Shown piece after piece: positions 45,563 to 57,689 of a stretch of 64,000 nt of DNA (positions within the stretch are counted from its first letter, which is position 1; each line of letters opens with the position of its first letter). Source of the stretch: Juglans regia (lineage: Eukaryota; Streptophyta; Magnoliopsida; Fagales; Juglandaceae); contig NC_049916.1 of assembly GCF_001411555.2 (NCBI RefSeq), positions 8,521,889 to 8,585,888 on the forward strand, written 5' to 3'. A program made the position numbers and the translations under genes. The notes under the pieces were generated by a model. It was not told the origin of the DNA and did no database searches. It was given only the letters and a program-made list of their open reading frames with translations.

Positions 45563-48151
45563 TTATGAATATGAGAGATTTATTTTTGCACTATTATCAC
45601 AATAAATAGTAATTGGCCTCGAGATGGAATCAACAACTTTCAATTCAGAAATAAAGTTTCTTAACCAAACAACTTGGATAGTAGCTCCATAACACGCCAC
45701 AAATTCAGCATGCAGAGTTTGCTTAACACTCTTCCAAGAAATAACACCCTTAGCTAGCATAAAAACATAACCTGAGGTCGATTTCAAATCATCTTGACAT
45801 CCAGCAAAATCAGAATCTGAGTAGCCTACCACCTCAAGGTGATTTGAACGCTGGAAAGTGAGCATGTAACCTTTAGTTTTCTTCAAGTATCTCATAACTT
45901 TCTTAGCTGCTTTTCAATGCTCTTGCTCTGGATTCGACTGAAACTACTAAGAACACTAACTGCATAGGCAATATCTGGTCTAGTGCAAACTTGAGCATAC
46001 ATCAAACTCCCCACAACACTAGCATATGGTATGTTCTTTACAGATTCCCTTTCGAGCTCATTCCTAGAACATTGAGTTTTGTTAAACTTACCTCCTTTTA
46101 TGATGGGTACATCGCCAGGTGCACAGTTTTGCATTTCAAATCTTTGTAGTACACGTCGTATATAAGCTTTTTGAGAAAGTCCCAACAAACCACGAGCTCT
46201 ATCAAGACATATTTCAATGCCTAGCACAAAAGAAGTTTCTCCTAGATCTTTCATCACAAAATTAGCAGATAATATTTTCTTTGTTTCATGAAGTAATCCT
46301 AAGTCACTGCTGGCAAGCAAAATGTCATCTAAATACAGAATAAGAAAAATAAAGTTTCTCCCACTAGTCTTGCGATATATACACTGGTTAACTACATTTT
46401 CAACAAAACCAAGTGAAGTTACAACCTCATCAAACTTCAAACACCACTGTCAAGATGCTTGCTTCAGGCCATATAAGGATTTATTTAACTTACATACTAA
46501 GTTTTCTTTTCCCTTCACAACAAAATCTTCATGCTGTCTCATATAAACCTCTTCATAAAGATCTCCATTCAAAAATGTTCTCTTTACATCCATCTGATAA
46601 AACTCCAAATCGTAGTGTGCCACGAGTGCCATGATAATTCTAAAAGAATCCTTAGACGAAACTGGTGAAAAGGTTTCATTATAGTCAATGTATTCCCGCT
46701 GAGTGAACTCTTTTGTAACTAAGCTTGCCTTCTTTCGTTCAACATTCCTTTTTGAGTCTAATTTACTTTTGAAAATTCATTTGTTGTCTATGGCCTTAGC
46801 ATCTGGAGGAAGTTCAACAAGTTCTCAGACTCTATTCTTTTCCATAGAATTCATTTCATCTTCCATAGCACTTAACCACTTATCTGACTCAGGACATGTC
46901 AAGACTTTCTTAAAAGTAACAGGATCAACTATATGCCCAATATTAAAATTACTCTCTAACAAATAGACAATATAATCATTAGGCAATGCAGACCTTCTTT
47001 CTCTTTGTGATCTTCTGACTTGTGGCTTAAAAACTGACTCAACCACTGTGGAAATTTCTTCTTGTTGTCCAGGTTCTTCACTAACAATTTCAATTGGCGG
47101 AGAAACTACTCTTTCCTGTACAACAAGAATTGGAACAACAACTTGATTAGGTTCAACAAAAAATTCGTTCAATACAGAACTCCCACTGACACCAACATCA
47201 TTTTCCAAAAATTTTGCAGTAATGGACTCAACAATTCTGGTGCCACGATTAGGACAATAGAACTTATATCCTTTCAATCTATCTAGGTAACCAATAAAAT
47301 AACCAGGAGTAGATTTTGGGTCTTGTTTTTTTTCAAGAGGATTATAAATCCTAACCTCAGCTGGACATCCCCAAACTCTAAAATGAGTCAAACTTGGCTT
47401 ATGGCTTGTCCACAATTCAAAAAGAGTTTTGGAAACAACTTTATTGGGAACTCTGTATAAAATGTACATAGCAGTTTTCAAAGTTTTACCCCATAGATAT
47501 TCTGGCAAATTTGTTCTACTCATCATACTCCTAACCATGTCCGAGTCCGATTTCATTTTTCAGAACCACCATTCTGCTCGGGTGTCCATGGCATGGTGTA
47601 TTGAGGCACTATTCCACACCCTTGTAAACATTTTGCAAAATCGCCCATGTTTTGACCAGACTCATTATACTTCCCATAATACTCACCACCACGGTCAGAT
47701 CTTACAACTTTAATAATTTTCCCACATTGATTTTCTGCTTCCATTTTGAATATCTTAAATTTCTCAAGAGTTAAGGATTTATCATTAATCAAGTAAACAT
47801 ATTCATAGCGTGAGAAATCATCAATAAAAGTTATGAAGTACTTATTTTCACATATGGTAGAAGGTAAAGGTCCACTAATATTGATATGTATTAAGTCCAA
47901 AATACCGTCGCTCCTAGTAGAACCATTTATTGTAGATTTAGTCAGCTTTCCTCTTATACAGTCTATGCATGTGTTAAAATCTGAAAATCTAGAGAGGGAA
48001 GTATCACAACTTTTACCAATTTCTCCATTATTTCATTTGAAATGTGTCTTAACCTCTTGTGCCACAACATAGAAGATGATTCACAAATTAAGGACCGTTT
48101 CTTCGCTACATTGGTAACACAAGAGACTTCACCAAAAGAAGCTAAAGACAT
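45563..48151 (-). pseudogene. Integrase, reverse transcriptase and RNase H of copia 2, decayed
   Basis: Separate frames follow each other on the minus strand. GAG-pre-integrase (MLWHKRLRHIS) comes first, then integrase core (DLIHINISGPLPS, VVRSDRGGEYYGKYN, TPEQNGGSE), integrase C-terminus (PEYLWGKTLKTAMYILYRVP) and RT start (DVKRTFLNGDLYEEVYM). The RT core follows with YLDDILLASSDLG, then RNase H (YSDSDFAGCQDDLKSTSGYV and CDNSAKINLS). At least six frame breaks occur. In the integrase the HCD-type first Asp reads INISGP, so this catalytic residue is lost. Confidence 0.8.
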
Positions 48152-48169
48152 TCTATATAAACCATCACA

Positions 48170-49399
48170 TCAAAAACCATTTCCAACCAAACGGAAATTA
48201 TAAAACAATTTAACTTTTCTACTACCAAACTTAAAAGAAAAATTAGAATCATCAAGTTTTGATATAGAAATCAAATTTCGTCTCATTGTCGGTTCAAAAA
48301 CTGTGTTCTCCAAAACAAGAGAAAAACAAGACTCCAAAGATAACTTTACTACTTCTATAAACTCGACCTTCACTTGAACTTCATTCCCAACGCACAAACT
48401 CACTTCATTCTCACTTGGCCTCCATTTGCTTACGAACCCCTGCAAGGAATTTGCAATATGAATACTTGCACTTGAGCCTATCCACCAAGAATTTAAAGGT
48501 AGATTTACTAAAGAAGACTCAAAACAAACTAAGGCCAATGAGGTACCTGCCGAGTTCTTCTTTTTCTTCTCCAACCAAGCTTTAAACTTGAAACAATCTT
48601 TTTGCCAATGACCATTCCTTTTACAAAACTTACATTGATCATTTTTCTTTATAGTTTCTTTAGGACCTCCAGAAGTCTGACCTTCAAACCTTTTACTTTG
48701 CTGATTTCGGTGTGACTTATTTCCCTTGTGGAACTTAGACTTATGAATATGAAAAGACCCCTTGTTCTGTTGTGGCTGAAAAGCCAATTGCACAGTTTCA
48801 ACAGTCTCACGACGCATCCTATACTCCTCTTGAGCACATACTACTATTAAGTCATTTAAATATCATTTATCTCGCTGAGTATTATAAGCAACCTTTAGCT
48901 GATTAAACTAGCTAGGAAGACTGTTAAGAACATGATAAACCAGAAAAGGCTCAGCAACAGAAATTTTGAGGGCTTCTAGCTTAGAGGATATATGTATCAT
49001 TTTCATAATGTACTCTCTAACTCCACTAGAACCTTCATATTTCATACTCATCAGTCTATCCATCAAGTCTCTAGTTTCAGCTTTATCAGATTCAACAAAC
49101 CTTTGGATAGACTGATGATATCAGATAATTGACTTTTCAAGAATAGCTCCCATAATTGAATCTGATATAGAACGTTTGATGATCTTTAAACAAAGCCTGT
49201 TTGCTCTATCCCACTTTTGATATTCAGCCACATATTCAGCAGTGCTTTTATCAGTAGGTTTTGAAGGCTGCTCCTCCAGGGCAAAATCCAATCCCAAAAG
49301 ACCAAGAGTAATTTCTACGTCTCGTTTCCATCTCACATAATTATTCACAGTCAAGGTTTCAATAGCAGATAATTGACTTGAAATAGAGGAGGCATTCAA
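48170..49399 (-). pseudogene. Gag and protease region of copia 2, decayed
   Basis: The gag N-terminus (49399-49121) has LTVNNYVRWKRDVEITLGLL. After frame breaks it continues to a CCHC knuckle CKFCKRNGHWQKDC and KFKAWLEKKKK (near 48610-48560). The protease active site, usually DSGAT or DTGAT, reads WWIGSSASIHIANSLQGF, so the catalytic Asp is replaced by Gly. The frame begins at a non-ATG codon and no clear start is visible. Confidence 0.7.
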
Positions 49400-50759
49400 A
49401 ACTATGGAAACATGAAATAGTACATTTTATTTAATTATCATACAATCATAATGGATGAAATCAAATCTTTCTAATTAATATGGGCTATTAATTAGACAGT
49501 CAGCTCGGAACCATATGAGCTTCATTACGGTAAGAGCCTTGGTGCATCATTGTAAAGTCACATTTGGGCTGACTAAAAAACATGCTATAAGGTACTCTTA
49601 AAACATATCACAAAGCTAATTAATAAAATCACACCAGTTTCGAAATACCATCACCTTTAGGCAGAAGGAAATTTCTAGACTAATGCAATCTCATTAACTA
49701 GTTACATCATTTTCTAAAATGTCACACAATGACACCTTTGGGCAAGATATTATGTGCAATAAATTAGAAAACATAGATATCAAATTTTTTAAAAATATCA
49801 ATGAGTGTACTACTTTGGCGGCTACCACCCACTAATATTTCAAAAATTTTACTTAATGGAAAAACAATGATAATAGTTAAAATGTGATTGTGCAAAAACA
49901 GTATGAATAGATTAAGTATATAAAACAACAGATATGTCTAAAATTAAATATGAACTTGGAAAGCATATACATACAAAAATACTTATAACAAGTTGCAAAA
50001 ATAATATGCATCCAAAACATGCAAAGAGAGAGAGTACATATATGCACAGATCATATAAGATACTGACTATTCACCAGAAAATTTATCATAATATACAGTA
50101 CACTGTAGCCCTTAGAAAAATGTGTAAATAATATTCAAAATTATAAAACAGTGTCTTATGATTGTACTAAAATTTTTCAAAAAATATATAAAGAATTAAT
50201 AGGGCGAGTAAATAAATACTGGAAAAAGAAAATGACAAAACACATTGTTCGTGGAGCTACACACGTTGCACGCGCCACCTAATGCGCGTGGGTAACTGGA
50301 GGAGAATTCATCTTCATCCTCCAGCAGGGTCTGAAACCTGGTCGCGGGTCAATAGTCCGGGTTTACGGGTTTTAAAAATAGATTTTTCTCAATTTCTTGC
50401 AATTCTTAGGTCCAGAAACAAAATTAATTTAGGAAAAACAATATTGAATACCCGAAAAATACATATATGATGTTTTAAAATAATGAGTATCCATATTTAG
50501 TGTAGATTAATCAAACTTTGAAATGGGTATGAACCCTAGTTTTATAAAACTCAAAACCGAAACAATGCATCAAATTAAAGACATCTAAAACAAGTAAATA
50601 ACATTCCAGAAAACGATTTTGATATGAATTTGATCAGTCGTTTATTTACAATAAATAAATTCCACGAATTTGACTTTGAGTGATCGGTTTGTATAGAGAA
50701 AAAAAAACCGAAAACAAAACATCATCTTATTCTTACGAAAGATTCTAATCCTAGCATGG

Positions 50760-50775
50760 TGGCTCTGATACCAAA
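50760..50775 (-). promoter_or_regulatory. Primer-binding site of copia 2
   Basis: On the minus strand TTTGGTATCAGAGCCA directly follows the 5' LTR. TGGTATCAGAGCC is the standard complement to the plant initiator tRNA-Met 3' end, here unmutated. Confidence 0.85.
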
Positions 50776-51182
50776 TGTAAAAATACGAAAAACATGCTAG
50801 AAAACATAATCTCAATGAACGAATACAGAGTATGGAATGTAGAGAATGTACCTACGGAAGTCATGATTGGAGAATGCAAATAGACCGATCTTTCCCTCCT
50901 TGCTCCTCACAAAATATCAGCTATCAATGGGGAAAGCCAATGGACGTATGGAGAGGAGAGGGGACCTAGCCTCTTATAAATAGAAAACTTATGGAGTCCT
51001 CCCATTAAGGACTCAAATTCCAATGGGTCTAGAAAAATTTCAGAATAAAGATCCTTAAGTTTCCAGGCCTACATACGTAATTTTACTACAATTTAGATAG
51101 GATATAATCTTATATTACTAAGGTGCAATAAACCCCAAATGATCACTCAACTTAGTGGGTTAAACCAAAGTACCATTGTGAG

Positions 51183-51218
<36 letters not shown>

Positions 51219-51275
51219 AACACGTTTTATAAAACATGCAATCAGATGAAGCCCATATTTGAAATTATTCTAACA
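50776..51275 (-). repeat. 5' LTR of copia 2
   Basis: 500 bp, same ends as its partner. The length difference comes from a longer (AT)n at 51185-51217. Substitutions are scattered, mostly transitions. Confidence 0.9.
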
Positions 51276-51546
51276 GTTCAGTCTGATGATAACTTACCCG
51301 AGAACGTAGGAATTCATGATGATTGCAGGGACTAAAACTCATCTCACCTTAGACTTCATCCTAAACCTAAACTCAAACTCCTGCAGCACAATCATTTATT
51401 ATTTCTCGGGATAACAATATCTCATCTAGTATATATCAACTAATGTCGTGTAGATAACAACTTATGCAAAGTTTTATAAATTCTTAATGAGAATACCCCA
51501 TTTGGTATCGATTGAACCCGTAGCATTATTGTTGTTTTGACTTAGT
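51276..51546 (+). repeat. 5' LTR of copia 3, second part
   Basis: It starts with the second GTTCA (51276-51280), continues GATGATAACTTACCCGAGAA and ends near TTGTTGTTTTGACT. It aligns with 59640-59903, with roughly 13% differences by eye. A TATAAAT-like word is absent; TTTTATAAATTC lies near 51472. Confidence 0.8.
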
Positions 51547-51556
51547 ATCAGAGCTC
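51543..51556 (+). promoter_or_regulatory. Primer-binding site of copia 3
   Basis: TTAGTATCAGAGCTC follows the 5' LTR. It differs from the tRNA-iMet-type TTGGTATCAGAGC only by a G-to-A change. Its position confirms the LTR end. Confidence 0.7.
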
Positions 51557-51589
51557 TAATTGGCTCACACCTCTATCGATCTGTTATGA

Positions 51590-51901
51590 CCTCTCACCAT
51601 GATGTTGTACATGTTACCTTTTTTATGCCATATATTACGCCATCAGTTTCTGTCAAACTCGATGGAACTAATTACCTCAATTGAATTACTCAATTTGTTC
51701 TCATGTTGCATAACCATGACTTGAAGAGCATTGTTGATGGCTTAGAACCATGTCCCTTCCAGTTTGTTCCAGATGAAGAGGGCAAACCTGCCTCTATCAT
51801 CAATCCTTCTTAACTCTATCGACAAAAAAAGGACCAGTCTATTTTGTCGTAGTTGAATGCCACGCTGACTGAAAAACATTGTCTACCATTTATGGACTTA
51901 C
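51590..51901 (+). pseudogene. Gag of copia 3, first part
   Basis: The translation contains VKLDGTNYLNW-like words, FVLMLHNHDLKSIVDGLEPC and GKPASIINPS, typical of copia gag N-termini. Several stops replace Trp, Gln or similar codons (for example after YLN). It is cut at 51902 by the hAT-like element and continues at 55287. Confidence 0.65.
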
Positions 51902-52368
51902 CAGGGGTGCCATATCGTGTTAATGGGCCGTGTTCGTATCGTGTCAAGACATGTACATTACACTTAATGGGTCAACATGAACATGATCCGTTAAGGATTT
52001 CGTGTCAAAATTCCAAATCCTAACACGACACAATAAACAACGGGTTGATACGACACAACACGACCCGTTAGTGAATACAAAAGAAATTGACACGACCCGA
52101 TCTGACCCTTTTTAATCTGTTTACGTTAATGGGTTGAACAGACACGATACGATACGACACGATCCTTTTGACCTGATTAATTTTATATAAATATAAATAA
52201 TATCTATAAAAAATAAAAAATTAACTACAAGTCTAAAATTACAATCAAAACAAATATGAACCACACACATTGTAATAATATATTAAAATTACATCCCAAA
52301 TATAATAAACAAAACACACGTTGTAAATATATTAATGTTACAATCCCAAATATAATAAAAACACAGAT

Positions 52369-52474
52369 CTAAAAAAATTTAGAACTTGAAGAAGGAAGTG
52401 GAGCATCCTCCTTGCCTTTGTTGTTCTCCAACTTCATTACATCTTTGGTTAACTCGTCCAATTTAAATTCTGAT
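52369..52474 (-). pseudogene. Terminal exon of an unidentified gene inside the outer hAT element
   Basis: On the minus strand a strong acceptor (a T16 run, then GTGCAG) precedes 106 nt. They read, after one base, 34 codons: SEFKLDELTKDVMKLE, a Lys/Glu-rich stretch, then PLPSSSSKFF and TAG. The composition suggests a coiled-coil or acidic tail. I do not recognise the family. No clear upstream coding exon was found; a GC-richer 5'-UTR-like stretch at 53215-53303 and 54971-55020 lies further upstream. It may be a captured host gene fragment or the tail of a transposon gene. Confidence 0.35.
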
Positions 52475-53324
52475 CTGCACAAAAAAAAAAAAAAAAGAAA
52501 GAATCAAATTTTATACAATAATACGTGAATCAAAATTTCTCAATTCTACAATAAAATGTCCGCGTATGTCAGAGTTTATAAAGATAAGCAACAAAAAAAG
52601 GCCGCAACTAAAGCTAAAGTACACTGATCTAAAATGAAATATCTACATCTGCCACGTTCAGAAATATAAACAAAAAAAATAGATCAGAAAAAAAAAATTC
52701 AAAATATATAGTACAACAGATTTGAAGCAAAAAATTCTCAAATTTATAGTCAACTGTCTATAACTCGTCGCATAATCTATGAAAACCTGCTAAATTTTTT
52801 GAGGAAAGAAATAAATAGAGAAGAAGAACTATATGACCAACAATAACAAAAAGAGTAAAATAAAAAAAAAAACAAACAAAATTTTAGGAGAAATTTGTAG
52901 TCCAACAAATCTGAATCATAAATACTCAGGTTTAGAGTAGAGGTAAAAATTTGTTAAAATTTATAAAGACAAAAAGAAATAAACAGAGGGATCTAAGTAT
53001 CTAACACAAGCAAACTAATTTACTAGAATCAAATTTACACAAATCCAAAATCAAAGACTAGCCACCGAGTTACGAATCCAGATGATTAGGGTACTCTAAT
53101 ACAGACAAACTAATTTACACATCTAATTTACACAACCAGAGAAGAAATCGCATTAGGATCCCATATTTTTTTCTTTTTTCTCACCAACCAAACACAAGGT
53201 AAAGGTAGAGTAGAAATATCGGCTAGATTGACTTATAGTGGGCGATAGACTCTGAGTCTGCTTGGGCGATGGGCGAGTTGAAGAGGCCAAGAGTGGCGTA
53301 GTGAGTGTGTTTAGGGCTGAGCAC

Positions 53325-53440
53325 CGACGCTAATCCGACCTTGTCGGAGGTCGAATCCGACCTCCGACTCCGACTCCGACTCCGAGACATACAAAATCCG
53401 CTTCGACTCCGACTCCGACTTGTCGGAGTGGAGTCGGATT
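53325..53440. repeat. TCCGAC hexamer array, left arm of inner hAT
   Basis: The hexamer TCCGAC recurs in tandem (for example 53360-53382 and 53404-53420). Inverted GTCGGA copies lie among the repeats, such as 53343-53348. CpG density is far above the surrounding DNA. Confidence 0.9.
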
Positions 53441-54714
53441 TTTTTATTATTTTTTTTTATCTTTTTTAACTTCATATTTGACCCACTTTTTTTAAAAAAA
53501 AAAAATTGTGAGCTTTCAAATTTCAATTTTCTCAACATTACAATTTAAACTAATTAAACTTTTGATTATAACAAAAAATACAACTAAATAAAACAAGTAA
53601 AATACTAACATGCATTCAAAAATTAAAAAGAAAGTCTTATTGCAATAGAAACGGCGCCGTATTGTATAGTAGTATACTAACTAATATGAATCTATTTTAT
53701 ATATTATATATATATATATATATATGAAAATTTATAAAAAAATATATGATATATATTATTATATATGAATATTAAAAAAAAGGCACCGTATATGAAATAG
53801 TAGTAATAAACTAATATACTTGATATATATATATATATGAATATATATAAATATTAGTTATAATAATACTTATATTAATATTAGTTATAGTGATTTAGTA
53901 TAACTATATAATATATTAGTATTAGTTATAGTGATTAGCATAACTATATATTAATATTTGCTATAATGACTTTAATTTAGTATAACTATATAATAGTATT
54001 AGTATAAATATTATTATATTACACTAACTATATCACTGATAGTATTAGTATACTAATGTCTAATACTAATATATCACTATAGTTAATAGTATCATATAGT
54101 AATATAGTATTAGTAATTAATACTATAGTGATTTATATAGTAATTTATATATAGGCTTAAAGTGGTTTACTAATAGTATTAGTATTAGGCCATAAATCTA
54201 ATTATTATACTAATGTATATTAGAATTACTAATATATTTATCAAAATGAATATGTTGAGAATTTATTAGGTCAAAAAATATAATTAATACAAGATATTGT
54301 TATATAAAATTTATATGAATAATACTTTAGTTATTATACATTAGTATTATATGTTATTATAAATTTATAGATTAGTGTTTATCCATTAGTATATGTATTA
54401 CAATATTACATGTTGATGTTATTATGCATCTTAGTGTTTATAGTATATTATATATACATTAGTATTACATGCTATTATATTTATACATTAGTAATTTAGA
54501 ACAACATGGTAGTAATATTGTAAATTTTTAATAGTATGATATTTACATATAGTCATATACTAAACTATTATTAGTAAATTTAGTCTATATATTATAGTAT
54601 AAATATATTATTGAACTAGTATATTATTGAGTTTAACTAACTATATAAGATATAGTTGTATAAAATTTAAATAATTAATATATAGAAAAACACATATTTT
54701 TATAAAATATGTAT

Positions 54715-54955
54715 AAAATCGGAGGCGGAGGTGGAGGCGGAGTCGGAGGGTCACGTCGGAGGCGGAGGCGGAGGGTCGGAGTCGGATCGGAGTGGAGCCG
54801 GAGTCGGTTAATCAATGACTCCGACTCCGACTCTAACTCCGACTTTCAAGAGGAAAAAAACTCCGACTCCGACTCCGACAAGTCGGAGTCGGAGCGAAGT
54901 CGGAGCGGAGCCGGAGCGGAGTCGGATTCGGAGTCGGATTGTCGGATTTTTGCTC
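54715..54955. repeat. GTCGGA/GGCGGA hexamer array, right arm of inner hAT
   Basis: Runs of GGAGGC and GGAGTC are followed by CTCCGACTCCGACTC in the opposite orientation (54823-54845 and 54861-54879) and again GTCGGAGTCGG. The arm can fold back on itself. The Ser/Asp- and Arg/Ser-rich reading frames here come from the repeat. Confidence 0.9.
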
Positions 54956-55286
54956 AGCCCTAAGTGTGTTGGAGCCGTGGGCAATGGGCTACTAGGTTGA
55001 AGTCGAAGAGGGGGGCGCGGTGTGAGAAAAAGAAAAGTTAGAAAAGTGAGGGGGGCAGCTTGGGTTAGGTAACAGGTTTAGGGTTTTTTTGAATTTTAGG
55101 CCAAGGGTATAAAGGTAAATTTAATTTTCTTAACGGGTTATAACAGGTTGACCCGTTAGTGACCAGTTAAGCAATCGTGTCTTACGGGTCAACCCGTTTT
55201 AACCCAAACTCGTTAAGGCTAAACCCTAACCCGCTTTTATCGTGTCGTGTTGGGTTAACGGGTCGTGTCACATATTGCCACCCCTA

Positions 55287-55900
55287 TTACCTCTTGCCAA
55301 CTTTGGACTACCTTGGCAAATTGATGTGCCCCACATTCTCATTCTAGGATCACTCACCTCAAAAGGCAACTCCAAACTCTAAATCAAGGCAACCAGAGTT
55401 GCACAGCCAACCTACTTGCTGCCAAAAGTTGGTTTGATCAACTAGTTGCAATTAGCAAGGCTATTGATGAGGAAGGCCTTATCTCTTATGTGGTTGGAGG
55501 CCTTAGTCCTTCCTACCACCCCTTTATCACTTCCCTCAACTTCGCCACAAGAGATGCATCCATCATATTTGATGACTTTCAAGCTGAGTTACTAAATTAC
55601 GAACAATTTATTGAAGCATAAAACAAGACTATTCCGCCAAAAAGTGGTCAAACTACTTTCTTCACTAACAGATCTAAGCCTCAGTGCAACAAGAAACAAT
55701 GTTCCCCTTCTCAAGGAAAACCCATTAATGCCCAAAGGCCTACACAATAGCAACCAGCATCATCTGCACCTCCCTCACATGATAAAGACTCACCTTCCAA
55801 CGGTCATTACTTTCCTAACAATCGGTCTTCTTGTTAGATTTGTGGAAGAACAAGTCATCAAACTCTCAATTCCTATCATTGAATAGATTTTTCCTATTAA
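55287..55900 (+). pseudogene. Gag of copia 3, second part
   Basis: After the hAT insertion the gag frame resumes: KRQLQTLNQGNQSCTANLLA, LVAISKAIDEEGLISYVVGG, LSPSYHPFITSLNFATRDAS and LLNYEQFIEA. Then come a low-complexity Pro/Ser region and a degenerate zinc-knuckle-like ICGRTSHQTLN. Stops are frequent (TAA at 55619-55621 after FIEA). Confidence 0.65.
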
Positions 55901-57640
55901 GGTTGCCACCCTCAACGTAATTGGTTACTATGGCAGCTCATGCTTATGGAAAATAGCAAGAAGCTCACCATTTGCACCTTGATAGTGGGGTAAACAATCA
56001 TGTTACCTTAGCACTTAAGAATCTCACAATCCAACATCATCCATATCATGGTCCTAATCAAGTTACCATTAGCAATGGAGGATGTTAGAATATCAAAACA
56101 CTAGTTCCACACTTCTCACTACACCTAAAAACACTTTTCAATTGAATAATGACTTGCATTACCTCCACTGGATCTTCTAATCTTCTTTCCATCCAATGGT
56201 TTTGCAAAGATAACCAATGCTACTTTATTCTAACCACCTCTTACTTTGTTGTCAAGGATCTACAGACCAAGGACATCCTCATCCAAGAGCTGAGTGAGGT
56301 TGGGTTGTATCCTCTCTACCTATAGCAGTTTCAGTCAAATAAAGTCATGCCATAACCTGCCATTAGCTCTTCTTTTACTGCATTCTTAGGCGTCATTGCA
56401 ACTCTTCAAGTCTGGCACTCAAGACTTCATCATCCATTAGAGTCTATTCTTCGAAGTTTAGTTCATTCATCCCTGCTGCATCCGGTCCTGATAAACTGAA
56501 TAGTGTTTGTGAGTCATATTAGTTTGTCATGAGCTATAAACTTCAATTTTTTAGTCCCACCATAAGTCTAAACAACCTCTTGAGTTCATTCATTATAAAT
56601 TTTATCAATGCTTTTCTAGAAATTCCCTGTAATATCAGTTAGTGGTTGTAAATTTTATGAAGTTTTTATTGATGATTTCTCTCGTTTTTCTTTACTCATC
56701 CCTCTTAAACAAAAATCAAATGTAGCTTTATGCTTTATGAAGTTTAAATGTCTCGTTGAAAATTTGTTATCTACTAAAATTAAGCAACTAGAAACTGATA
56801 ATGGTGGTGAATTTCTCTGCCTCTTATAAACATTACCTATACACACACGGGAAACTCCACTGATTAACTTGTCCCTATATCTCATAAAAAAATGGTATAT
56901 CTGAATGAAAATACAGACACATAATAGAAACTGGCCTAGCATTGCTTGCTCAATCTCATTTAACCTCCAAATATTAGGTAGATGCCTTTTTCATAGTTGT
57001 GTATCTTATCAATTGTATGACTACTCCTGTTTTGAACAACTGCTCTCATTACTTTGTGTTGTTCCACAAGCACTTAGATTACTCAAGTCTCATGACCCTA
57101 GATTGTGCATGCTTCCCTTAGCCTCGTCCATATACAACCCACGAGCTTGCCTACCATAGCAAAAAATACATTTTTTTGGGTTATAGTGCAAACCAAAAAG
57201 TGTATAGGTGTTTAAATTCTTAAACCAATAGTTTCTAAACATGTCATTTTTTATGAGAAAAATTTTCCATCCTCTTCTTGCCTTGCTCAATCTCTCTCTT
57301 TAGAGGTGGCATCCTTGGATCCAGTAACTCTTGCACCAACAGGTAATGGTTAGTTCTCTTTCTCCAATCCTTTTCCTTCAAACTTTTCAGGGCCTACTAA
57401 TGTTACTCCTGCTGCTAGCCCTGCTACCAACCATCCCTCTCCCTCTTCACTTGCACCCTCAGACCTATATACAAATGCACCCTCTACCTTCATCTCAAAC
57501 CGACCACTTCTAAATTCATCCCCTATAACCCTCTTCTGCAGATTCCTAACTTACAACTTGTCCTCCATCACATACGGTTACTAGATCACAGACCAACTCC
57601 CTAAGACCAGAACAATTTCATGACTTTCACATTTATTACT
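55901..57640 (+). pseudogene. Protease and integrase region of copia 3, heavily decayed
   Basis: Only scattered words are readable: SNHVT-like protease neighbourhood (near 55985), LQVWHSRLHHP-like pre-integrase (56405-56445) and a core fragment FYEVFIDDFSRFSLLIPLKQ-like (56655-56710). ETDNGGEFL (56790-56815) keeps the second Asp and its Glu neighbour. No frame is open over more than about 100 codons. The segment 57330-57540 is the Pro/Ser-rich linker before reverse transcriptase. Confidence 0.5.
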
Positions 57641-57689
57641 CCTCTAAATATCCTATCAAGAACCTTTCCTCCATCACCCACTCTGTAGA

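Larger units (their letters stand above)
44788..51275 (-). mobile_element. Ty1/copia retrotransposon 2, nested in the 5' LTR of copia 3
   Basis: The 6488-bp element has LTRs 44788-45277 and 50776-51275 and a perfect target duplication GTTCA (44783-44787, 51276-51280). It also has a primer-binding site and decayed gag-pol on the minus strand. By eye the LTRs differ at about 20 of 490 aligned positions plus an (AT)n length change. It is therefore older than copia 1 but younger than its host copia 3. A leader of about 1.3 kb separates primer-binding site and gag. Confidence 0.9.
53312..54962. mobile_element. hAT-like element (inner) with TCCGAC-repeat arms
   Basis: Perfect 12-bp inverted termini TAGGGCTGAGCA bound a 1651-bp element. 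It is flanked by a perfect 8-bp target duplication AGTGTGTT (53304-53311 and 54963-54970), diagnostic of hAT transposition. The arms (53325-53440 and 54715-54955) are dense arrays of TCCGAC/GTCGGA hexamers in both orientations. The core (53560-54715) is extremely AT-rich (TATTAGTATA-like words). No transposase frame, so non-autonomous. Confidence 0.85.
51902..55286. mobile_element. hAT-like element (outer), inserted in gag of copia 3
   Basis: Termini CAGGGGTGCCATATCGTGTT and, reversed, TAGGGGTGGCAATATGTGAC are typical of a plant hAT family (CAGGGGTGGCA ends). Subterminal DNA on both sides is rich in GGGTCGTGT, GACACGA and AACGGGT words. No complete transposase is visible. The flanks contain TTACC on both sides, but a clean 8-bp duplication is not preserved. 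It carries a minus-strand gene fragment and is itself split by another element. Length 3385 bp. Confidence 0.7.

Noticed and set aside
54709..54963. Reading frames rich in Ser-Asp and Arg-Ser, resembling an SR or acidic protein
   Set aside because: They are translations of the TCCGAC/GTCGGA hexamer arrays in the inner hAT arm and occur in several frames at once.
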